Virus record (IMG/VR): IMGVR_UViG_3300009085_000007
Span: 1 to 44,872 of that record
Origin: a virus
DNA: 44,872 bases
Strand: one strand, 5' to 3'
Below, piece by piece: positions 15,635 through 22,878 of the stretch. The notes under the pieces were generated by a model, which had not been told where the DNA came from, searched no databases, and saw only the letters and a program-made list of their open reading frames with translations. Every line of letters begins with the position of its first letter. The stretch's first letter is position 1. The position numbers and the translations under genes are program-made.

Positions 15635-16251
15635 GCTATTTCTATGCATTCAATTCGGTGGGCAACAATTTGAAATGGCGCCCACGCTTGAAAATTTTCA
15701 AAAGTGGGGCCCTAACATACGACCCGAAAACGGGGGAAGCCTATTCTTATGACTGGTGTTTTCTTAAGCGAATCAATGGGAAGTTGGTTTTCAATGCCTA
15801 TTGCTATTCAAACACCACGACCCGCCATCAATGGGAAGTCCGGGCATTCCTTAAACAAAAGCGAATCAAGATAGACGTGGAAGTGAAAATCATTAAATCA
15901 TTGAATTCTGATGACGCGGGGCCAATGGCCTTGGCGCAGGAAATTGAAACGGCCCTAGCCGATGACCAAGGCAGGGCGCCCGACCTAGACTGCGCCCGGA
16001 AAATAGCCAAGGCATTCAAGCTGAAAATCAATTCTGCCATGGTTTCCGAAATCGCGACCAAAATGGAAATCAAGGCCTGCGAAGTATTCCTGCGCCGCTC
16101 GGTTTTGAGACAAGAAGAAAAAATGAGGGAATTCCTCGAGCGCCTTGGCGCCCCAGTCTATTCCGGTCCTGCCATTGAATCCGAATCGACCGATTCCACT
16201 CAACCCGATGACTCGAATCCTTTTGCGGGGGTGTTCCCATGCGCCGCTTAA
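15631..16251 (+). CDS. Unknown protein of the MoxR-VWA module
   Basis: This 206-aa protein starts at the ATG within AGGGGGAATTATGAG and overlaps the previous stop. The first 110 residues are beta-rich and aromatic (SYFYAFNSVGNNLKWRPRL, then SYDWCFLKRINGKLVF), the next 70 are helical (DLDCARKIAKAFKLKINSAM and following), and the end is acidic and Ser/Asp-rich. No family was recognised. Its tight coupling and shared codon bias place it with the MoxR, DUF3150-like and VWA genes, perhaps as substrate or specificity factor. Confidence 0.75.
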   Translation: MSYFYAFNSVGNNLKWRPRLKIFKSGALTYDPKTGEAYSYDWCFLKRINGKLVFNAYCYSNTTTRHQWEVRAFLKQKRIKIDVEVKIIKSLNSDDAGPMALAQEIETALADDQGRAPDLDCARKIAKAFKLKINSAMVSEIATKMEIKACEVFLRRSVLRQEEKMREFLERLGAPVYSGPAIESESTDSTQPDDSNPFAGVFPCAA

Positions 16252-16445
16252 GAATCATAATTCTAGCCGTTTTCGGGGCCCTAGCCTTGGGGTCCTGCGT
16301 AACACCACCCGACCCGATTCCAGTCATTGACGCTATTCGCCCGACCAAATATCGGGAATCCGATGGGACTGAATGGCACTGCTATTCCTACCCGATTCGG
16401 GCCCTTGACGGGTCGGTGGTTAGGGTTGAGGAATTCTGCCAATGA
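16239..16445 (+). CDS. Small lipoprotein
   Basis: This 68-aa protein has a basic start (MRRLR), a hydrophobic core (IIILAVFGALA) and the lipobox LGSC with Cys20, followed by a Pro-rich stretch (VTPPDPIPVID). It would be lipidated and probably sorted to the periplasmic face of a Gram-negative envelope. It overlaps the previous gene by 13 nt. It may connect the cytoplasmic MoxR-VWA machinery to the envelope, or be an Rz1-like or exclusion lipoprotein. The tail has two further Cys residues (WHCYSY, EEFCQ). Confidence 0.7.
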   Translation: MRRLRIIILAVFGALALGSCVTPPDPIPVIDAIRPTKYRESDGTEWHCYSYPIRALDGSVVRVEEFCQ

Positions 16446-16776
16446 ATCACAAGCCCCCCAATTTTCAGCGCGGGGCCCTTGACCGGGGCCCTGCATTTCC
16501 CGCTTTACTGCCCACGAGCGGCGCGTCAAGCCCTGCGGGGGCGCCTTGGGTGGGGGTCGGGGGTCGGGATTCAATGGCGGGGCGCCTAGCGCGTTTTAAG
16601 GGGTCGACGGGTCCAGGGTCGATTTTATACGTTTTAAGGGTCCAGACAGGTCTAGGTGGGGTGGACGGTGGACGGGTATTTGTAGGCCCGAGCGTTTCCA
16701 TGCGAATCCCACGCGTAGATTCCCTTTCCTTTTCTTTAGCCAGCTTTTTTCAACTTTCAATCCTTGGGGGAATTTT
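16446..16776. other. GC-rich stretch without a convincing gene
   Basis: These 331 bases are rich in GGGTCG, GGGCCC and GGGGGTCGG strings and contain two copies of CGTTTTAAGGG (16591 and 16632 area). A 112-codon frame (16442-16780) overlaps the lipoprotein stop, but its Gly/Pro/Ser/Arg-rich product looks non-genic, and a competing antisense frame is equally open, as expected from high GC. It mirrors the GC-rich block at 12441-12480 on the other side of the module. Confidence 0.5.
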
Positions 16777-17034
16777 ATGAGAACTTTCAAACTAACAGAC
16801 CTTTGGTTCAAAACGGTTCAAGGTACTGAATTAGAAACATACAACTGGGATGAGATAGCGCAAGTCTTGTTAGAGCAAGGCATGATCACGCTCGTTGCGC
16901 CTGCGGGGTCGGATTCATTCACACGTTACAAGTTGAAACACGATAACCCGAGTTATTTTGAATACGAAACAAGAGATGCTATACTTAAGGTATTGGCGAA
17001 ACATTTACCCGCTAAGTATGGAGTACGCGCATAA
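16777..17034 (+). CDS. Hypothetical small protein
   Basis: This 85-aa protein follows the start motif GGGGGAATTTTATGAG, a variant of the module's shared motif. It has a compact mixed fold by eye: a beta segment (TFKLTDLWFKTV), helix (NWDEIAQVLLEQG), beta (MITLVAPAG) and a C-terminal helix (RDAILKVLAKHLP). Codon use (AAC present, no GAATTC) is more like the rest of the phage than the preceding module. No family recognised. Confidence 0.65.
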   Translation: MRTFKLTDLWFKTVQGTELETYNWDEIAQVLLEQGMITLVAPAGSDSFTRYKLKHDNPSYFEYETRDAILKVLAKHLPAKYGVRA

Positions 17035-17055
17035 GCATCCCATACGCATTAACCC

Positions 17056-17075
17056 CTTCCCTTTTTTTAGGGAAG
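17056..17075 (+). other. Short hairpin before 17094 gene
   Basis: CTTCCCT (17056-17062) pairs with AGGGAAG (17069-17075) across a T6 loop, between the stop at 17034 and the AAAGGA site of the next gene. It lacks a U-run after the stem, so it may be a weak terminator or mRNA structure. Confidence 0.4.
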
Positions 17076-17093
17076 ATTTAGAAAGGATTTTTT

Positions 17094-17639
17094 ATGAGAA
17101 AACTTATTTACCAACGGGGCGGTTTTGCCAGGATAGAAGAAAGCTCGACTCATCAGCAGTCAACGGTCTCGAAGGGTCAGGGTTATACTTCCGGTGTAAA
17201 ATGTCCGCCGCCTTCTGGGCAGCATTCTGATAGGCAGACCCAGAAACCATGTTCCCCGTTAAAGTCATATCAGGAAGCGGTTCCTCAATCGGGCGATAAA
17301 CGGCTTGATTCCGGTCGGCACGGTCAGACCACCCTTCGAACGGTTCCTTCACGGCACGAGACGCCCGTTGCCCAGGGGTCATCGCGACCCAAGCGTTATA
17401 CGGTATCGAAGCATTCGGATTCTTTTTCTTCCCAGACATGGAAGTATCTTCGGAACTTTGCTTTGGGTTGTCTAGCTTTTTTCTTGGCCATTAACATCCT
17501 GTACGTTGGTGCGGTACTTGTTGCGGGCAATCCCGCTAAACTCGGATTCGCCTATTCCGAACTCTTTGGGTCGGTCTACCAAGGCTTTGTCCATGGGTGG
17601 GATTCAAAGTGCTATGACTGGTACACTTGCGAAAAGTGA
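17094..17639 (+). CDS. Putative membrane protein with low-complexity N-terminus
   Basis: This 181-aa frame starts with ATG after AAAGGATTTTTT. The first 110 residues are Ser/Gln/Pro/His-rich and look unstructured. A hydrophobic helix follows (about 118-142, FALGCLAFFLAINILYVGAVLVAG), then a short aromatic tail with two Cys residues. The N-terminal part lies antisense to a 111-codon frame (17439-17104) whose product looks more protein-like. Either this gene carries an antisense insertion or two genes overlap on opposite strands. The C-terminal third, with its membrane helix, looks genuine. Confidence 0.5.
   Translation: MRKLIYQRGGFARIEESSTHQQSTVSKGQGYTSGVKCPPPSGQHSDRQTQKPCSPLKSYQEAVPQSGDKRLDSGRHGQTTLRTVPSRHETPVAQGSSRPKRYTVSKHSDSFSSQTWKYLRNFALGCLAFFLAINILYVGAVLVAGNPAKLGFAYSELFGSVYQGFVHGWDSKCYDWYTCEK
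17104..17439 (-). CDS. Antisense overlapping ORF, hypothetical 111-aa protein
   Basis: The frame has a balanced, soluble-protein composition (SGKKKNPNASIPYNAWVAMT and later SAYQNAAQKAADILHRKYNP) and phage-like codons such as GCC, GAC and CTT. Only a weak site (GAAG) precedes its ATG, and no leftward promoter or operon partner is evident. It is wholly contained in the complementary strand of the rightward 17094 gene. No family recognised. Confidence 0.4.
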   Translation of the reverse strand: MSGKKKNPNASIPYNAWVAMTPGQRASRAVKEPFEGWSDRADRNQAVYRPIEEPLPDMTLTGNMVSGSAYQNAAQKAADILHRKYNPDPSRPLTADESSFLLSWQNRPVGK

Positions 17640-17664
17640 CAATTTACGCGCGGGGGGAACAAAA

Positions 17665-17685
17665 GGGGGAATTCCCCCCAAAACT
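17665..17685 (-). terminator. Possible terminator of the primase gene (palindrome GGGGGAATTCCCCC)
   Basis: A 14-bp perfect palindrome at 17665-17678 can form a 5-bp GC stem with an AATT loop. Read leftward it is followed by TTTTGTT, a short U-rich tract, so it could end transcription from the primase gene that stops at 17790. It also contains the GGGGGAATT string used as a start-site motif in the upstream module. Confidence 0.4.
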
Positions 17686-17789
17686 CTATTACATATAAAT
17701 ACACGTAGACGTACACGTATGATTTTCTATTTTCCGTATATGCGTATAATATATATATATTATTCCCCTATTCCCCCTATAGTTCCCCC

Positions 17790-20333
17790 TTAATAAGAAG
17801 AACTAGAATTATCAAGTAGTTGCCGCCCAGCATCAACGGGGGGATTTTCCCGAACCTCGGCTTCTAAGGGGGATTTCATTTCGCCCCCTTTTTCGACGCG
17901 CGTCAGCACAGGTGTAGATTTTGACGCAACACCTTTGAAAATCCAGTGACCTTGGTACTTTGCTTTGCCCCCCAAATTCCCCTCGACCTTTTCGTAAAAA
18001 GCCATTTTTGGTATACGCGGCTTCGCGTTATAGGCATCTTGATACCATGCAACAAAGCATTCCCAGAAAACATTTGTGTAACATTTTCCTGCTGGGTCCA
18101 TGGTTAGATCGGTGAATTCTTCCGTTTTAATAGCCTCAAAAAAGCTTTGAATTGGGTCATTTTTGACCTGCCATTTGCGCATTTTTTCGACCCCAGATTC
18201 TGGTACAAAGAAGTGTCCTTGGGTTGAAAGTAGGTCCTTAAGTCCACCGATTGCGAAGTTAATTATGCCCTGCATCCCGGCTTCTAGGATTTTGTCGATG
18301 CGGTGTTTGTCGTATTCGGCTTGGTCTTTGTGAAAATAATTGCACGTGATAAAGGTCCAACGTCTTGTGTGGGCCATGGAACCGCGCTCTAAAGTGGGCG
18401 GTAGATCATTGGCACCGAACACGTGGACGGCGGGGAACGGGGCGCGTATGGCTAGCTTATTTTTGCGGTTGATCATAATGGGAACGCGGTCCTCTATTTG
18501 TTTGATCACGGCGTCGGAGATGGGCTTCACGAAATCAATATCAGTGACCAAGTTCACGAGTTTTCCGACCATAGTTTCCATGAGAAAGCCTTGGAAGTCG
18601 GCGGGCTGAACGCCTGCTAGGTTATTTTCAGACACGAGCTTAGACGCCAACAATATAAGAGTAGATTTTCCTGAGCCCGTTTTGCCTACCAAAAGAAATA
18701 ACCTCGGGTACACGGGTGCAAGGCAGCTTGCGAACAACTGCGCAACGGCTCTACGTTTGGCCGGATACTCGGCATCGCCTAGGATATTCAATAAAGTTTC
18801 TTCGAACATCGGGTTCAAGGCTTCATTGGTGGGGTCGTATTCGTGGGGAATTATATTTATACAATAGTCTGTTTTAGAGTGATCGCGGAAATTGAGTTCC
18901 CATTTGCCCGCAATAAAATCAACACACAACGTCCCATTATTAAACGTGATTCGGTACGGGTTTGGTGCGTACATATTTCTGTGGGTGAATGGAATCATTG
19001 TTAAGAAATTCTTGTAGATAGATTGAAAGCGTGGGTACGTGCCGTAGCCCGCGTGAAGGACCATAATTTGTTGCAAGAAAGTTTGTTCCTCGGGCTTATT
19101 GCAGGCGACCCAGACTTTACCACTCCAATAAAAAAGATCACCCTCATTTGATTTAACGAGTTTACCTTCCCAGTAGTCATATAATTTTCTAGCAACGTCG
19201 ACTTCCTCTGGCAGAATTGGTTTTCCGTTCTTCCCTACTTTAATTTCCAAAGGCTCAAGGCCGTTTATCCATTTTGAAATAGACAAGCCCGCTGGGGTCT
19301 TTGATTGCTTCGAGGTGGTTTGGGTCGGTGGGGCGTCCTGCGCCTCGGCTTCTTTGGGAAATAAAATGTCCGACAAGACCGAGACATTGGCAGGTGTGTG
19401 AAAGAATGCGCGAACCGCATCGACGCCGCTCTCTAAATATATGTCGGCGAAGTCTCTGTTTTCCTGACAGTCATAATTCACAACTGGAAAATATAGTGCC
19501 AGCGTCAGTTCATTTGCGAGTCGCACGGCTTCTCTGGCGCCTGGGTTATGTGGGTCTTTGTTTCCTGATTCACGCATTTTACGTTCAGTGCCGCCGTCCC
19601 AGTCGCCTGCGATTTTTGCGTCGGGGAATTTTTCGATCACGCGCTTTAGGTTTGAGAGTGAGAACGCGACAATAACTTGCGCTCCGGTTGCGAGATGAAT
19701 CGCGGCGCCAGTCGCAAAACCTTCGCATATATAAGTGTCACCATTAGCGCGGCCCTCGGAATCAGTGACTCGATCAAATGTGAAAAACAATCCCTCAGTG
19801 CGGCCATAATTGAAAAACTGTTTGTCGCCCGAATCGAATATGCTTTGGAAGTTCCAGATTTCGCCATGCTCGTCGCGGAGTGGGATGACCAACACGTGTC
19901 CCCCAACCTCAGTAGGTTTGACAATTGTGCCGGGCAGTCGTTCTGGTAGCCCTTTGGCAATAAGATATTTTGAAATTCCGGTTGAACCAACTCGGTCCCA
20001 TCGGGCAAAAATATCTTGCGCGAGTTTTCTGGCTTGTTCTTGTCGTGTGTTTTTTTCTGACTTGAATTTTTCTTGAGTGGTTGCGTATTCATTTTGTTCC
20101 TCGGGCGTTAGTGTTTCACTTGATAAATAGGAATAAGTTTTACTTGGATTTCGCCAGTCGCCGAACGTCAGTGTGACTTTTCCAGTCGACAATTGGCTTC
20201 CGATATACCAACCCTTATTATTTTTTGAATCTAAGAATTCTTTGAACGTGCCGTCGAGTTCGTTGGCGGTGAAATCATACCCGTGTGATGAAATAAATTC
20301 CTGAAGCGTCAATTGGTCCCCCTTTAGTTCCAT
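17790..20333 (-). CDS. TOPRIM primase / D5-type superfamily 3 helicase
   Basis: This protein is 847 aa from the ATG at 20333. A TTG at 20312 with an AAAGGGGG site just upstream is an alternative start; the longer open frame to 20483 has no site. Residues 200-255 carry a TOPRIM domain (YICEGFATGAAI with catalytic Glu, later AGDWDGG with acidic metal ligands). The C-terminal half is a D5/poxvirus-type helicase with Walker A LVGKTGSGKST near residue 548 and Walker B NLVTDIDF about 30 residues later. It synthesises primers and unwinds the fork. It is transcribed alone and leftward, away from the replication operon. Confidence 0.92.
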   Translation of the reverse strand: MELKGDQLTLQEFISSHGYDFTANELDGTFKEFLDSKNNKGWYIGSQLSTGKVTLTFGDWRNPSKTYSYLSSETLTPEEQNEYATTQEKFKSEKNTRQEQARKLAQDIFARWDRVGSTGISKYLIAKGLPERLPGTIVKPTEVGGHVLVIPLRDEHGEIWNFQSIFDSGDKQFFNYGRTEGLFFTFDRVTDSEGRANGDTYICEGFATGAAIHLATGAQVIVAFSLSNLKRVIEKFPDAKIAGDWDGGTERKMRESGNKDPHNPGAREAVRLANELTLALYFPVVNYDCQENRDFADIYLESGVDAVRAFFHTPANVSVLSDILFPKEAEAQDAPPTQTTSKQSKTPAGLSISKWINGLEPLEIKVGKNGKPILPEEVDVARKLYDYWEGKLVKSNEGDLFYWSGKVWVACNKPEEQTFLQQIMVLHAGYGTYPRFQSIYKNFLTMIPFTHRNMYAPNPYRITFNNGTLCVDFIAGKWELNFRDHSKTDYCINIIPHEYDPTNEALNPMFEETLLNILGDAEYPAKRRAVAQLFASCLAPVYPRLFLLVGKTGSGKSTLILLASKLVSENNLAGVQPADFQGFLMETMVGKLVNLVTDIDFVKPISDAVIKQIEDRVPIMINRKNKLAIRAPFPAVHVFGANDLPPTLERGSMAHTRRWTFITCNYFHKDQAEYDKHRIDKILEAGMQGIINFAIGGLKDLLSTQGHFFVPESGVEKMRKWQVKNDPIQSFFEAIKTEEFTDLTMDPAGKCYTNVFWECFVAWYQDAYNAKPRIPKMAFYEKVEGNLGGKAKYQGHWIFKGVASKSTPVLTRVEKGGEMKSPLEAEVRENPPVDAGRQLLDNSSSSY

Positions 20334-20413
20334 ATAAATACGCGAACACCAAGGATACACCGAAAGGACTAGGGTCCGGTCAACACGAGAAAAAAGTTCT
20401 GCGGCGTGGCGAC

Positions 20414-20434
20414 TGTGGAAAAGTATGTGGATAG
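20414..20434. promoter_or_regulatory. Pair of DnaA-box-like 9-mers; possible origin element
   Basis: TGTGGAAAA (20414-20422) and TGTGGATAG (20426-20434) each differ by one base from the inverted DnaA-box consensus TGTGGATAA and are spaced 12 bp apart. They lie between the divergent primase gene and the replication operon, a plausible place for an origin or a DnaA-controlled promoter. Confidence 0.4.
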
Positions 20435-20539
20435 TATGTTGAAAACTTGACCCTCGGATTCTTAATTTCATTTGTGAAATCATAGTCTGGGTGATAGTTT
20501 TCTAATTACCTTTAGTACACAAACAACGTCCTTTGTTGG

Positions 20540-20568
20540 GCCCCCGAAATTCGGGGGCTTTCTTTTTT
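20540..20568 (+). terminator. Strong rho-independent terminator or attenuator in leader of replication operon
   Basis: GCCCCCGAA (20540-20548) pairs with TTCGGGGGC (20550-20558), immediately followed by TTTCTTTTTT. This is the clearest intrinsic terminator in the window. It acts rightward, yet no rightward gene lies upstream within 2.9 kb, so it may insulate the operon or attenuate a promoter located over the primase start. Confidence 0.85.
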
Positions 20569-20570
20569 GG

Positions 20571-20600
20571 TTGTCAAACACCTTGCTTCTTTTGTATGGC
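20571..20600 (+). promoter_or_regulatory. Weak candidate rightward promoter for replication operon
   Basis: TTGTCA just after the terminator is followed 16 nt later by TGTATG, a poor -10 match, about 30 bases before the first ATG with its AAGGGGAAAA site. Position is good but the sequence match is weak. Confidence 0.3.
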
Positions 20601-20628
20601 TGAAAGGGTACTAAGGGGAAAACAAAAA

Positions 20629-20853
20629 ATGATAAGAGAAAAAAGCGACCCAGTGTGGTCGGCAACCGTGCGTTGGGTGTTTGGCTTCATAAAATTCCAA
20701 TTAAGGTGTGGCCAAACTCTTGAGGAAATAGAAGTCGCCTTGACCCGCGCCGTAGATAGCGGTGAACTGTATTCATTTGTTAGAACCTTTGATGAATTGA
20801 AGGCAGCGCACCTTAGAAAATTAAATGAGGCGCAAAATGTTGCACGTCTATAA
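20629..20853 (+). CDS. Hypothetical small protein, first gene of replication operon
   Basis: This 74-aa protein starts at the ATG after AAGGGGAAAACAAAAA; an earlier in-frame ATG lies within the terminator. Helical throughout (DPVWSATVRWVFGFIKFQLR, then TLEEIEVALTRAVDSGE), slightly basic, no membrane anchor. No family recognised. As the first gene of the operon it may be a regulator or replication accessory factor. Confidence 0.65.
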   Translation: MIREKSDPVWSATVRWVFGFIKFQLRCGQTLEEIEVALTRAVDSGELYSFVRTFDELKAAHLRKLNEAQNVARL

Positions 20854-20863
20854 GGGGTTAAAA

Positions 20864-21148
20864 ATGCTCGGTATACTTTTGGTTTTTGTGGGCATTATAT
20901 TTATAGTCATTGGTGAAATTAGAAACACGAAGAAAACAAACGCTGAGATAAATGCGATACTTGAATCGCAGGGCGCGACGCTGGGCGCAGGGTTAAGAAC
21001 ACTTTCCACCGAGTTATCAACATTGAAGGAAGAATGTATTGTTAAGATTCAGGATTTATCTGACTTGCAGCTTGATCACGACAATATGATCAAGGCGCAT
21101 GACGTAGAAATTATGCGCTTGAAGGAAAAGACCCGAGCCCCAAAGTGA
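20864..21148 (+). CDS. Small membrane-anchored coiled-coil protein
   Basis: The protein is 94 aa from the ATG at 20864, with AAGGGG eight bases upstream. A transmembrane helix occupies residues 2-18 (LGILLVFVGIIFIVIGE), followed by a long amphipathic helical domain with coiled-coil character. Such N-in, coiled-coil-out proteins include spanin-like and exclusion proteins, but its place in the replication operon suggests a membrane tether. The stop lies inside the loop of a large inverted repeat. Confidence 0.6.
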   Translation: MLGILLVFVGIIFIVIGEIRNTKKTNAEINAILESQGATLGAGLRTLSTELSTLKEECIVKIQDLSDLQLDHDNMIKAHDVEIMRLKEKTRAPK

Positions 21149-21179
21149 CTGTGGTTAATACGTTGGTATGGGGCTCGGG
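21132..21179. repeat. Large inverted repeat: 11-bp perfect arms, 26-nt loop
   Basis: CCCGAGCCCCA (21132-21142) and TGGGGCTCGGG (21169-21179) are perfect reverse complements. The element spans the stop codon at 21146-21148 and lies upstream of the SNF2 helicase gene. No U-run follows, so it is not a simple terminator. It may be an RNA processing or translation-control structure, or a DNA cruciform. Confidence 0.75.
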
Positions 21180-21232
21180 GAGTAGGAATGCTCAACTATA
21201 AACATATTCGGTATTTGTTTTGGGGGACTTGA

Positions 21233-22642
21233 GTGGAAACGGGTTTATGGGAACACCAAAAAGATGGGATTCAAAAGGCACTGGCCCACGGTTCCTACGG
21301 CTTCTTTTTTGAGGCGGGAACTGGGAAAACGCGTACTTGTATAGAGGTTCTTCGCCACGTTTACACCAACCACGGACAGGTTATTAAGACTTTGATCTTG
21401 GCCCCGCAGGTCGTGTGTCCCAATTGGAAAGCGGAGTTCGCGAAGTTTTCGAAAATTCCAGAAAGTACAATTGAGATATTGGACGGCACTGGGGCCGAGC
21501 GGCTTGATACTGTGAAAACGTCGACGGCCAAGATTTTTATTACGAACTACCAGACACTTCTTATGGAACCTGTTTTCATGGCGCTGAAAGCTTGGGGTCC
21601 CGAAGTTTTAATTGCCGATGAATCGCATCGAATTAAGAACTACCGAGCCATGACTACGAAACGCGCAGTCGCCTTGGCCGACCAAGCAACGTATAAATAT
21701 ATTTTGTCTGGTACGCCGATACTGCAAAACGCCAAGGACGTGTTTCCGCAGTTTTTGTTTTTGGACGGCGGTCAAACTTTTGGTCGGAACTTTTTCACAT
21801 TTCAGAAAAGATATTTCGTAGACAAGAACGCCACACTTCGGCGCATAAATGCAAAAGTAAAATGGCCCGACTGGGTGCCCATAAAAACGCGTGAGCCGGA
21901 GCTTTTGACCAAGATTTCCAGTCGGTCGTTGAGCGTGAAAAAATCTGAATGCCTTGATTTACCGCCATATGTTCGAACAAAGATCGCGGCCCCATTGTCA
22001 AAAGAACAATTGAAAGCCTACGAGGAAATGCGTAAATACATGATCACATTTATCAAGAGTGAAGCGTGTACGGCGCAAATGGCCTTGCACAAGGCCCTTC
22101 GCTTGCAACAAATTGTGAGCGGATTTTTAGGGAGTGATGATGGACAAGAACATACATTCAAAAACGTACCGCGCCTTGATTCCCTCAGAGAACTTGTCGA
22201 GGACTTATCGCCTTCGAACAAGCTTATCATATGGGCTTGTTGGCGAAACAATCAAAAGGCCATCCGGGGAATTCTCGATGACATTGGAGTCGGATACAGG
22301 GAAATTATTGGTGATACAGGGGCAGACGCTAGACAATCAGCCATGGACGATTTCCGCACGCGGGATGATGTTCGGGTCATCGTGGGTTCACAGGGAGCGG
22401 GCGGAATCGGAATCAATCTTGTTGAAGCTAGTCACGCAATATATTACTCGCGAAGCTTTTCCCTTGAACACGATGTTCAAAGTGAAGCCCGAAACTATAG
22501 AGGGGGCTCGGGAATTCACGATAAAATCACTAGAATTGATCTTGTCACCCCAGGAAGTATCGACGACGATGTTCTTGAAGCTTTGCAAAACAAACAAGAA
22601 ATAAGTGAGCGGGTGATATTCAAATGTCTGAACCAACCGTAG
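21233..22642 (+). CDS. SNF2-family DNA helicase/translocase
   Basis: This 469-aa protein starts with GTG at 21233 after GGGGGACTTGA. It has the Q-like LWEHQKDGI start, Walker A FEAGTGKT (27-33), the motif II box DESH (129-132), motif III LSGTPI (about 160), and a C-terminal RecA-like lobe with ASHAIYYSRSFSLEHDVQSEARNYRGG (motifs V-VI). It would translocate on double-stranded DNA in replication or recombination, or displace bound proteins. Phage SNF2 helicases of 450-500 aa commonly sit with DNA polymerase genes as here. It overlaps the next gene by 19 nt. Confidence 0.93.
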   Translation: METGLWEHQKDGIQKALAHGSYGFFFEAGTGKTRTCIEVLRHVYTNHGQVIKTLILAPQVVCPNWKAEFAKFSKIPESTIEILDGTGAERLDTVKTSTAKIFITNYQTLLMEPVFMALKAWGPEVLIADESHRIKNYRAMTTKRAVALADQATYKYILSGTPILQNAKDVFPQFLFLDGGQTFGRNFFTFQKRYFVDKNATLRRINAKVKWPDWVPIKTREPELLTKISSRSLSVKKSECLDLPPYVRTKIAAPLSKEQLKAYEEMRKYMITFIKSEACTAQMALHKALRLQQIVSGFLGSDDGQEHTFKNVPRLDSLRELVEDLSPSNKLIIWACWRNNQKAIRGILDDIGVGYREIIGDTGADARQSAMDDFRTRDDVRVIVGSQGAGGIGINLVEASHAIYYSRSFSLEHDVQSEARNYRGGSGIHDKITRIDLVTPGSIDDDVLEALQNKQEISERVIFKCLNQP

Positions 22643-22869
22643 ACGATACGACGCATTTAACAATCAACGACCACGTGATCGAGGTTAAAACTATAGTCGC
22701 GGCAGGTATGAAACACGTCTCATATTCGCTTAAGTGCGACAAGGAAATGGACCCGCCAACGGTTGCGGTCGCCTTGTATTTAATGTGTCATGATATTTGT
22801 GGGAAAATGCAAATGCAAGTTGACGAGTTGGTGGAAGGTTTAGTTGAATCAGACGATTCATGGCACTAA
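22624..22869 (+). CDS. Hypothetical small protein
   Basis: This 81-aa acidic protein begins within the end of the helicase gene, so it is probably translationally coupled. A beta-like N-terminal half (THLTINDHVIEVKTIVAAG, then HVSYSLKC) precedes a helical C-terminal half (VAVALYLMCHDICGKMQMQV). Four of its residues are Met in the last 60 and three are Cys, but no metal motif is clear. Function unknown; replication context. Confidence 0.65.
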   Translation: MSEPTVDDTTHLTINDHVIEVKTIVAAGMKHVSYSLKCDKEMDPPTVAVALYLMCHDICGKMQMQVDELVEGLVESDDSWH

Positions 22870-22878
22870 GGGGAAAAT

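Noticed and set aside
12634-16445. The MoxR-VWA module as a cobaltochelatase or ternary-type bacterial island
   Set aside because: ATPase and VWA domains resemble CobS/CobT, but no CobN-like subunit or metal-related gene is present, and the module is flanked by phage genes, so a metal-chelatase role is not supported.
16442-16780. 112-codon rightward frame after the lipoprotein gene
   Set aside because: It overlaps the stop neatly, but the product is Gly/Pro/Ser/Arg-rich without structure, the segment is GC-rich and an equally open antisense frame exists. I annotate it as gene-poor DNA.
20334-20483. N-terminal extension of the primase to a start at 20483
   Set aside because: It has no ribosome site, crosses the DnaA-box-like sites and is compositionally unlike the rest. 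The ATG at 20333 or TTG at 20312 are better starts.
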